From JARRNO01 sp037384885 (GTDB lineage: Bacteria; Acidobacteriota; UBA4820; DSQY01), in the NCBI GenBank assembly GCA_037384885.1, contig JARRNO010000085.1, positions 1-8,511 on the forward strand: DNA of 8,511 nt, written 5' to 3'. Positions 1 through 5,881 of this stretch are shown here, in pieces. The notes under the pieces are model-generated. The model saw only the letters and a list, made by a program, of their open reading frames with translations, was not told the DNA's origin and did not search any database. A program made the position numbers and the translations under genes. How positions within the stretch are numbered: position 1 is the first letter of the stretch; each line of letters begins with the position of its first letter.

Positions 1-974
1 GCATCACGGAGAAAGCGCTTGCCGTTGGCGACATCGAACCCCGGCTCAAGTTTCAGGTCAAGTCAAAAATCCCGGGAATCGTGAAGCGCTGCTATGTGCA
101 GATGGGAGACAAGGTCAAGGCCGGCGATCCTCTCTTCGAAATCGCTCCCGATCCGACTCCAATGGACATCACGAACGTCGATCACACCCTGGCCCAGGCC
201 AAGGCGACTTTCGACAAAGCCGACGCGGATTACAAGCGTTACCAGGACCTCTTCAAGGCCGGCATTGTCTCGAAGGAAGACCTGGACGCCAAGCGCGAAA
301 GCTACCAGCTGGCCAAGGTGGCCCTGGAAAAAGCCATCGACACGCGCGAGTTGACGCTCAAAGGGCGGATCAGTGGAAAGGGCGTGGCCATGGAATCGGT
401 GATCCGGGCGCCCGCCGAAGGCACGATTCTGACGCGCGCCGTGAACCCGGGCGATCCCGTCGTCCCCTTGACCTCCTACCAGCCGGGCACGGAGATGGCC
501 ACCATCGCGGACATGAACGACCTCATCTTTCGCGGCACCGTGGACGAAATCGACGTGGGCAAGCTGAAAGTCGGAATGCCGGTCCGGATCAAAATCGGCG
601 CCCTGCCCAACACCATCGTTCACGGCAAGCTTTCCCGGATCGCCCCGCAGTCTGAGCAGAAAAACGGCGGAACGGTCTTCCAGGTGGAGATCGAACTCAA
701 TCCCCACGACAAGGCGGAACTTCGCTCCGGGTATTCGGCGAATGCGGACATCATTATCCAGGAAAAGAAGAATGTCCTCATGATTCCCGAGAGGGTGGTC
801 TACTTCAAGAACGGCGGCAAGGAAACCTACGTGGAGCTTCCCGGCGCCACCAAGGACGCCAAGCCCAAGAAGGTCGACGTGAAACTCGGTCTTTCAGACG
901 GCTTGAACGTGCAGGTGCTGTCGGGGCTGAAGGCCGGACAGCACATCCTGGAAAAGAAGCCCAAGGAAATCTGA
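1..974 (+). CDS. Periplasmic adaptor subunit of a tripartite ABC exporter (MacA/HlyD family), 5'-partial
   Basis: The reading frame is open from base 3 and runs to TGA at 972-974, giving 323 visible residues; the true start and any signal peptide or N-terminal membrane anchor lie left of the window. A GTG at 81 is inside the lipoyl domain and is not a believable start. Visible order: first half of the biotinyl-lipoyl domain (about residues 20-48, with GDKVKAGDPLFEI), a short alpha-helical hairpin (about 55-120), second lipoyl half (about 131-168, with IRAPAEGTI and NPGDPV), a beta-barrel region (about 172-250) and a C-terminal membrane-proximal domain. At the hairpin tip R79, L83 and S90 fit the R-x3-L-x6-S motif that adaptors such as MacA and AcrA use to dock TolC-type channels. 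The adaptor should bridge the inner-membrane permeases and an outer-membrane channel. Only 33 bp separate it from the first permease, so it is probably co-transcribed. Family is secure; the cargo is unknown. Confidence 0.93.
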   Translation, partial: ITEKALAVGDIEPRLKFQVKSKIPGIVKRCYVQMGDKVKAGDPLFEIAPDPTPMDITNVDHTLAQAKATFDKADADYKRYQDLFKAGIVSKEDLDAKRESYQLAKVALEKAIDTRELTLKGRISGKGVAMESVIRAPAEGTILTRAVNPGDPVVPLTSYQPGTEMATIADMNDLIFRGTVDEIDVGKLKVGMPVRIKIGALPNTIVHGKLSRIAPQSEQKNGGTVFQVEIELNPHDKAELRSGYSANADIIIQEKKNVLMIPERVVYFKNGGKETYVELPGATKDAKPKKVDVKLGLSDGLNVQVLSGLKAGQHILEKKPKEI

Positions 975-1007
975 TCCAGGTCCGAACCTGACCCTCGGGG
1001 AGACGCC

Positions 1008-2240
1008 ATGCGAACACTCGTCAACGCCATCCGCCAGCTCTTGCGTGACCTGAAAAGCCAGAGACTACGTACCCTGTTGACCGTCTTCGGCATCGTCTGG
1101 GGAACGGTGGCCATCAGCCTCCTCCTGGCTTTCGGGACCGGCTTGCAGGAACAGATGCGCAAGAGCATGGCGGGCTTGGGCGACCATATTGTGATCGCGT
1201 GGCCCTCGCGAACCTCCATTCCCTATGACGGAATGGGCAAGGGGCGCCAGATCAACCTCACGGAGCGCGACATCCAGCTCATCTCAAAGCAGGCGCAGGG
1301 GTTGCAGGCCATTTCAAGCGAATACGCCTCGAACATGCTCGCCACACTCGGCGACAAATCGCTCAGGGTGCAGGTATCGGGCGTTTCTCCCGTCTTTTCT
1401 GAATTGAGAAGCCTCATCCCACAAGGCGGCGGACGCTTCATCGATCCCATGGATATGAAGCAGCGGCGCCGCGTCGCCTTCGTGGGGAACCAGCTGGCGC
1501 TCGACCTTTTCGGAAAGAAAAACCCGGTGGGCCAGACCTTCGAACTGAACGGCTCGCCTTTCCTGGTGGTCGGTACGATGCGCCCCAAGGACCAGGATTC
1601 CTCCTACCGGGGACGCGACAAGAACGCGCTCTTCGTGCCGGGCACCACCATGGTCGCCATGACCGGGAACCAGTACGTGAGCGACTTCATTTACAGGGCC
1701 GTCAACCCACAGAAAAACAAGGAACTGACCCACAGCATCATCGGGATTCTCGCCGGTAAGTTTCACTTCGATCCCAAAGACAAGGAAGCCTTGATGATCT
1801 GGGACACGACCGAGATGTTCGCCTTCATGGACGCCTTCATGTTCGGCTTCAAGGTCTTCCTGGGAATCCTGGGCGCGTTGACCCTGATCGTGGGCGGCAT
1901 CGGCGTCTCGAACATCATGAACGTGGTGGTGGAGGAGCGCACCCGGGAAATCGGCATCAAGATGGCGCTGGGCGCGAGGAAGCGGATCGTCCTGTCCCAG
2001 TTCCTGGTGGAAACGCTGCTGCTCACCGCCGCGGGCGGCCTGATCGGCCTCCTCATCTCGTGGGCGGTCTGCGCGTCCTTTCCGAGTCTGGGTCTGACGG
2101 ATTACGTGGGCAATCCCACCATTTCACCCGTCGTCGCCGCGGTCACGGCAGTCGTTCTCGGGTTGGTGGGCGTTCTTGCGGGCTTTCTTCCCGCGCGGGA
2201 CGCCGCTTCCCTGGACCCCGTCATCGCCATGAAACTTTAG
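1008..2240 (+). CDS. ABC transporter permease, MacB/FtsX type, no ATPase domain (type A, copy 1)
   Basis: This 410-residue inner-membrane protein has the four-helix MacB/FtsX layout: TM1 about 23-45, a large periplasmic domain about 46-280, then TM2 about 281-305, TM3 about 335-357 and TM4 about 373-395. The cytoplasmic segment after TM2 carries EERTREIGIKMALGA (309-323), the family's coupling region that contacts the ATPase. The end, GFLPARDAASLDPVIAMK, is the usual FtsX-family C-terminal motif. MacB itself is an ATPase-permease fusion of roughly 650 residues; this protein has only the permease half, as in LolC/LolE. The periplasmic domain contains AWPSRTS (64-70), GGRF (141-144) and FDPKD...WDT (254-267), all repeated in the three other permeases here. 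GGGGAG at 997-1002, five bases before the ATG, supports the start. The next permease begins 13 bp after the stop, which suggests translational linkage and a heterodimer. The nearest paralogue is the gene at 4618-5853 (about 54% identity by hand count). Confidence 0.93.
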   Translation: MRTLVNAIRQLLRDLKSQRLRTLLTVFGIVWGTVAISLLLAFGTGLQEQMRKSMAGLGDHIVIAWPSRTSIPYDGMGKGRQINLTERDIQLISKQAQGLQAISSEYASNMLATLGDKSLRVQVSGVSPVFSELRSLIPQGGGRFIDPMDMKQRRRVAFVGNQLALDLFGKKNPVGQTFELNGSPFLVVGTMRPKDQDSSYRGRDKNALFVPGTTMVAMTGNQYVSDFIYRAVNPQKNKELTHSIIGILAGKFHFDPKDKEALMIWDTTEMFAFMDAFMFGFKVFLGILGALTLIVGGIGVSNIMNVVVEERTREIGIKMALGARKRIVLSQFLVETLLLTAAGGLIGLLISWAVCASFPSLGLTDYVGNPTISPVVAAVTAVVLGLVGVLAGFLPARDAASLDPVIAMKL

Positions 2241-2253
2241 AGGATCTTTCACC

Positions 2254-3513
2254 ATGGCCAGACCCCGTCTGAGATTGATTTTTCAGCTCTTCCTGAAGGC
2301 CTCCGCCCTGGAGAGAAAACGGGCGATCCTCACCATCGCCGCTATCGCCTGGGGCACCGTGGCCATCCTGCTTCTGCTCTCCTTCGGCCAGGGCCTGAAA
2401 AATTCGTTGATGAAGGCTCGGCGCGGAATGGGCAACAACCTGGCCATCGTCTGGCCTGGATCGACCTCCAAAGTCTGGGAAGGCCTGGCCCAGGGCCGGG
2501 CCATCCACTTTCGTCCCGAGGACGTCCAGTTTATTCGCGAAAAAATCCCCGGGCTGGTGGGCGTCTTCGGCCAAATGGACCACTGGAACACGACACTGAC
2601 ATACGGCCGGAAGACGCAGAATGCCCATGTTGTGGGGGCCAGCGCCTCCTTCGGCGAGCTCCGAAACCAGATTCCGCGTCCGGGCGGCCGTTTTTTCAAT
2701 GCGCGGGACGAAGCCGAGAAACGCCGCGTCATCTTCTTAGGGGACGAACTGGCCAAGGACATCTTCGGCGCAACCGATCCCGTGGGAAAAAAGCTGCTTG
2801 TGGACTCCACGCCCTACACCGTCATCGGGGTGCTTATCCACAAACTGCAGATGGGAACCTACAGCGGCCCGGACGCCCAGGCCGCCGTCATCCCGTTGAG
2901 CACCTACCAGGAACAGTTCGGAGAGCAGCACCTGAACGAGATGGGCTTCATGGTCAAAAAGCCGCAGGACATGGCCGGAGCGCTGGCGGAATACAAAGAG
3001 GCCCTCTCGAGCCGCTACCGGTTCGATCCGACCGATGACAAGGCGCTCATGGTCTGGAACACGGTCTCAAGCAGCAAGGTCATGGCGAACATCACCACCG
3101 GCATCGAGATGTTTCTCGGCATCGTCGGCGTCCTCACCCTGTTGATCGGCGGAATCGGAGTCGGCAACATCATGTATGCGGTCGTCAAGGAGCGAACCCG
3201 CGAAATCGGCGTGAAAATGGCCATGGGCGCCAGGGCGCAGTGGGTGACCCTGCCCTTCATCCTCCAGGGACTTCTCTACACGCTCTTTGGCGGCGCCGTG
3301 GGCATGGTGATCGCCATCGTCATCATCACGCTGCTCAGTCTGATTCCCACCGGCGGAAGCCGGGCCATGGAATTTCTCGGGAAACCCACGCTGTCGCTGC
3401 CCATCGGGCTGATCACGGTGGCCATCCTGGGCGTCATCGGGACGCTGGCGGGGTACTTTCCGGCCCGCCGGGCTTCCATGGTGGATCCCGCGGAAACACT
3501 GCGTTATGAGTAA
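2254..3513 (+). CDS. ABC transporter permease, MacB/FtsX type, no ATPase domain (type B, copy 1)
   Basis: This 419-residue permease has the same fold as its upstream neighbour but belongs to a second subtype. TM1 lies at about 26-46 (with AWGTVAILLLLSFGQGL), the periplasmic domain at about 47-283, TM2 at about 284-308, TM3 at about 338-363 and TM4 at about 381-402. The coupling segment is KERTREIGVKMAMGA (312-326), and the protein ends YFPARRASMVDPAETLRYE. Shared periplasmic marks are VWPGSTS (66-72), PGGRFFN (143-149) and FDPTDDKALMVWNT (257-270). Its AGAGG ribosome-binding site overlaps the TAG of the previous gene, ten bases before the ATG, so translation of the A and B subunits is probably coupled. 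The likely role is one half of an A+B heterodimer served by the separate ATPase at 3611. It most resembles the gene at 5882-7129, including an identical nine-residue C-terminus. Family assignment is firm; the heterodimer is inferred from gene pairing. Confidence 0.93.
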   Translation: MARPRLRLIFQLFLKASALERKRAILTIAAIAWGTVAILLLLSFGQGLKNSLMKARRGMGNNLAIVWPGSTSKVWEGLAQGRAIHFRPEDVQFIREKIPGLVGVFGQMDHWNTTLTYGRKTQNAHVVGASASFGELRNQIPRPGGRFFNARDEAEKRRVIFLGDELAKDIFGATDPVGKKLLVDSTPYTVIGVLIHKLQMGTYSGPDAQAAVIPLSTYQEQFGEQHLNEMGFMVKKPQDMAGALAEYKEALSSRYRFDPTDDKALMVWNTVSSSKVMANITTGIEMFLGIVGVLTLLIGGIGVGNIMYAVVKERTREIGVKMAMGARAQWVTLPFILQGLLYTLFGGAVGMVIAIVIITLLSLIPTGGSRAMEFLGKPTLSLPIGLITVAILGVIGTLAGYFPARRASMVDPAETLRYE

Positions 3514-3596
3514 TCGTCCGCCGCGGCGTTCCCGCAGCCAGGGGGTCCGCGTGAAACTTCGGGATGGAAACTGCGTAAAACATTACCTGGTCAGTT

Positions 3597-3602
3597 AAGG
3601 AG
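3597..3602 (+). promoter_or_regulatory. Strong Shine-Dalgarno site for the ATPase gene
   Basis: AAGGAG lies eight bases before the ATG at 3611. It decides the start in favour of 3611 over the in-frame ATG at 3677 (residue 23), so the ATPase keeps a polar N-terminal lead of about 20 residues. The rest of the 97-bp gap from 3514 shows no clear promoter or terminator. Confidence 0.75.
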
Positions 3603-3610
3603 AACCCTTC

Positions 3611-4348
3611 ATGAATTGGCCCCGCTTCAGAAAAAACGGACAGAACGGTTCGCAGTCCAACGGCGGACTGATCCACATGAAGGAAGTCCGGAAGGTTTAC
3701 GACACGGGCAAAATCAAGGTGGAAGCCCTCAAAGGTGTGGATCTCACCATCAAGCAGGGCGAGTTCGTGGCCATCGTCGGGCCCTCCGGATCCGGCAAGT
3801 CCACGCTGATGAACCTGCTCGGCTGCCTGGACACGATCAGCAGCGGTGAGTACAACCTGGACGGCGACCTGGTGACCGACGCCAACCCGGACCGTCTTGC
3901 GGATATTCGCAACCGGAAGGTCGGCTTTGTCTTTCAGAACTTCAACCTCTTGCCTGCGCTTACCGCATACGAAAACGTGGAAATGCCCATGATGTTCGGC
4001 GGCGTCGCCAGCAGGGAACGCAAGCAGAGAGCGGAAGACCTGTTGGGCCGCGTCGGGCTGGGCGAGCGCATGGAACACAAACCGACCGAACTCTCGGGAG
4101 GCCAGATGCAGCGTGTGGCCATCGCCCGGGCGCTGGCCATAGAGCCGTCCATCATCCTTGCGGACGAACCCACGGGCAACCTTGACACGACCTCGGGCTC
4201 CGACATTATGACCCTCTTCAAAGAACTCTGGGACCAGGGACGCACCATTGTGGTGGTGACTCACGACATGGCCCTGGCCAACCGGGCGGGGCGCGTCATC
4301 GAAATCCGGGACGGCGTCATCACCCGTGATACGGTCAACGCGGCATAA
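3611..4348 (+). CDS. ABC transporter ATP-binding protein, LolD/MacB type
   Basis: This 245-residue cytoplasmic ATPase powers the permeases by ATP hydrolysis. All nucleotide-binding motifs are intact: Walker A GPSGSGKST (57-65), Q-loop Gln109 in FVFQNFNLLP, signature LSGGQ (161-165), Walker B IILADE (181-186) with catalytic Glu186, D-loop NLD (190-192) and H-loop His218 in VVVTHD. The spacing and the phrases LMNLLGCLD and TAYENVEMPMM are typical of the LolD/MacB/FtsE-like group that partners with FtsX-fold permeases. The first 20 or so residues (PRFRKNGQNGSQSNGG) are polar, low-complexity and outside the usual domain. It is the only ATPase in the window and sits between two permease pairs, so it may serve both. 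It follows B1 by 97 bp and is followed by a 269-bp gap. The family call is certain; sharing between pairs is inferred. Confidence 0.96.
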   Translation: MNWPRFRKNGQNGSQSNGGLIHMKEVRKVYDTGKIKVEALKGVDLTIKQGEFVAIVGPSGSGKSTLMNLLGCLDTISSGEYNLDGDLVTDANPDRLADIRNRKVGFVFQNFNLLPALTAYENVEMPMMFGGVASRERKQRAEDLLGRVGLGERMEHKPTELSGGQMQRVAIARALAIEPSIILADEPTGNLDTTSGSDIMTLFKELWDQGRTIVVVTHDMALANRAGRVIEIRDGVITRDTVNAA

Positions 4349-4383
4349 CCTGAGAGGAGCCGATCACCATAGACGAGCACCAA

Positions 4384-4402
4384 GCGGCATGGGAGATGCC
4401 GC
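4384..4402 (+). other. Perfect 7-bp stem-loop after the ATPase gene
   Basis: GCGGCAT (4384-4390) and ATGCCGC (4396-4402) pair perfectly around a five-base loop GGGAG. It begins 36 bp past the ATPase stop codon. The following bases (GTTCTGACG) are not a proper T-tract, so it is at best a weak terminator, an mRNA 3'-stabilising hairpin or a processing site. Confidence 0.4.
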
Positions 4403-4439
4403 GTTCTGACGTCAAGCCGAATCGAGTCGGGGGGACACT

Positions 4440-4466
4440 GCCCGCCGGTCCGAAGGGCCGGTGGGC
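4440..4466 (+). terminator. GC-rich 12-bp hairpin in the gap between ATPase and second permease pair (terminator-like, no T-tract)
   Basis: GCCCGCCGGTCC (4440-4451) pairs with GGGCCGGTGGGC (4455-4466) across the triloop GAA, twelve pairs of which two are G-U on the + strand transcript. It is the strongest hairpin in the gap. The downstream CTTCGCACG is not T-rich, so intrinsic termination would be inefficient; partial attenuation or RNA stabilisation between the ATPase and the second permease pair is equally possible. Confidence 0.4.
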
Positions 4467-4486
4467 CTTCGCACGTCCGGCAGGCG

Positions 4487-4515
4487 TTGCAGCCCGGCGC
4501 AAGCGGTATTAAAAT
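4487..4515 (+). promoter_or_regulatory. Candidate sigma70-type promoter for the second permease pair
   Basis: TTGCAG (4487-4492) and TAAAAT (4510-4515) are separated by 17 bp. The -10 box matches TATAAT at five of six positions, the -35 box matches TTGACA at only three. It is the most AT-rich patch of an otherwise GC-rich gap, lies downstream of two hairpins, and would start transcription about 95 bp before permease A2. It may be fortuitous. Confidence 0.3.
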
Positions 4516-4555
4516 AAAGTTTCCCGGAATTTTCCGTTCTGTCCTGGTCGACAAC

Positions 4556-4566
4556 GGATTCGAACC
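4556..4566 (-). other. tRNA T-arm-like motif (minus strand), not a full tRNA
   Basis: Read on the minus strand this is GGTTCGAATCC, an exact match to the usual tRNA T-loop/B-box consensus, with TTCGAAT as the seven-base loop. Only the inner three T-stem pairs form, and I could not fold an acceptor, D-arm and anticodon arm from the surrounding bases. On the + strand the same bases form an imperfect palindrome CGG-A-TTCGAA-CCG, 51 bp before the A2 start, which could equally be an operator. Confidence 0.2.
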
Positions 4567-4617
4567 GGCACTGGCGGCGCAAGCCCCCGAGCCGTCCGGT
4601 CATCAGCAGAGGCACCT

Positions 4618-5853
4618 ATGGGAACGCTCAAAAACGCCTTCCGCCAACTCTTGCGGGATCTGAAAAGCCAGAGGCTGCGAACATTCCTGACCCTCTTCGG
4701 CATTGTCTGGGGAACGGTGGCCGTCAGCCTGCTGCTGGCCTTCGGTGCGGGGTTTCACCAGTTCCTCCGCCAGCGCATGTCCCACCTGGGACAAAATGTC
4801 GTCTTCGCCTGGCCCTCGCTCACATCCATGCCCTACGAAGGCTTCAACAAGGGCCGGCCCATCCATCTGACCGAGGAAGACATCGAGGCGGTTTCGGACC
4901 AGGTGCGCGACCTGGCCGGCATATCGGTGGAATACCGGTCCTCCATGACGGTCCGCAACCAGGCCAAGACCATGTCCGTTCACGTTTCGGGCGTCTCGCC
5001 TTCCTACGCCACGCTCAGGAATCTCGGCATCACTCCAGGCGGGCGTTTCCTGGATCCCATCGACCTGGCCAGGCAGCGCCAGGTGGCCTTCATCGGCGGC
5101 ACGCTTGCGAAAGAACTCTTTCACACAAAACACGTGGTGGGCCGACGGTTCGAAATCAACGGGTCCCCTTTCATGATCGTCGGTGTGCTGAAGCTCAATT
5201 CGCAGGAAAGCGGTTTCGGGGGCAGGGAGGCCGAGCACGTCTGGATTCCGGCAACGACGTTTACCGTACTGACGGGCCAGAAGTACATCAGCGACTTCCT
5301 GTTCAAGGCGCCGTCGGCCATTCAGACCCCCCGGGTCAAGAAAGACGTCGTCGCCGCACTGGCCGCCCGGCAGCGTTTCAATCCCAAGGACACGCAGGCG
5401 ATCAGCATGTGGGACACGTCCAAGGCCTTCGCCTTCCTGGATACCTTCATGCTGGGGTTTCAGCTCTTCCTGGGAATCGTGGGGTCCATCACCCTGATCG
5501 TCGGAGGGATCGGCGTATCCAACATCATGCACGTGGTCGTCGAGGAGCGATCCCGCGAAACGGGCATCAAAATGGCGCTCGGCGCCCACGGGAGCTGGGT
5601 CAGGAGACAGTTCCTGGTGGAAACCATGATCGTCACGGTTTTCGGCGGCGCACTGGGCCTTCTTATCTCCTCGGGGATCTGCGCGCTCTTTTCGCACACT
5701 CATTTGACTCATTTCGTCGGACATCCAACCCTGTCCTCCTCCGTCGCGCTTTTGACGGCTGGCATCCTCGGCATCGTGGGAATTGTCGCAGGCTACGGGC
5801 CCGCCAAGGAGGCCTCCAAGCTGGACCCGGTCGTAGCCATGAAGATGGGATGA
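4618..5853 (+). CDS. ABC transporter permease, MacB/FtsX type, no ATPase domain (type A, copy 2)
   Basis: This 411-residue permease aligns almost without gaps to the gene at 1008-2240, about 54% identical by hand count, with the first 40 residues nearly the same (RQLLRDLKSQRLRT, FGIVWGTVA). TM1 is at about 23-45, TM2 about 281-305, TM3 about 335-357 and TM4 about 373-395. It keeps the periplasmic marks AWPSLTS (64-70), GGRF (141-144) and FNPKD...WDT (254-267). Differences from copy 1 lie in functional spots: RETG instead of REIG in the coupling segment (about 313-316), and GYGPAKEAS instead of GFLPARDAA near the C-terminus. The TM3-TM4 loop is histidine-rich (H360, H362, H365, H369), which the other three lack. 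AGAGG at 4608-4612, five bases upstream, supports the start. It heads the second permease pair, after a 269-bp gap that may carry its own promoter. Its ATPase partner is presumably the product of 3611-4348. Confidence 0.93.
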   Translation: MGTLKNAFRQLLRDLKSQRLRTFLTLFGIVWGTVAVSLLLAFGAGFHQFLRQRMSHLGQNVVFAWPSLTSMPYEGFNKGRPIHLTEEDIEAVSDQVRDLAGISVEYRSSMTVRNQAKTMSVHVSGVSPSYATLRNLGITPGGRFLDPIDLARQRQVAFIGGTLAKELFHTKHVVGRRFEINGSPFMIVGVLKLNSQESGFGGREAEHVWIPATTFTVLTGQKYISDFLFKAPSAIQTPRVKKDVVAALAARQRFNPKDTQAISMWDTSKAFAFLDTFMLGFQLFLGIVGSITLIVGGIGVSNIMHVVVEERSRETGIKMALGAHGSWVRRQFLVETMIVTVFGGALGLLISSGICALFSHTHLTHFVGHPTLSSSVALLTAGILGIVGIVAGYGPAKEASKLDPVVAMKMG

Positions 5854-5881
5854 GAATGGGACGCCTTTCGAGAGGAACACC

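Larger units (their letters stand above)
4353..4512 (+). other. Possible relic translation start: ribosome-binding site before ATA, with a 47-codon open frame
   Basis: Five bases after the ATPase stop there is AGAGGAG (4353-4359), followed nine bases later by ATA (4369-4371) within the context ATCACCATAG. The permease B1 start reads GAGGATCTTTCACCATGG, a very similar arrangement with ATG. The frame from this ATA is open to TAA at 4510-4512. The first in-frame ATG is at 4396 and would give a 38-residue, arginine- and proline-rich basic peptide with no family I recognise; that ATG has no well-spaced ribosome-binding site. It could be a decayed gene start, a non-ATG start, or chance. I do not claim a functional gene. 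Confidence 0.25.

Noticed and set aside
81..974. GTG at 81 as the start of the adaptor
   Set aside because: The frame is open to the window edge and the upstream codons encode the expected beginning of the lipoyl domain, so the gene simply continues left of the window.
3434..4264. 276-codon open frame on the minus strand
   Set aside because: Antisense to the ATPase, whose complete Walker and signature motifs leave no doubt about the coding strand; no family features in the shadow frame.
4396..4512. 38-codon ATG-started gene in the gap after the ATPase
   Set aside because: No properly spaced ribosome-binding site and no recognisable family; kept only as part of the possible relic start.
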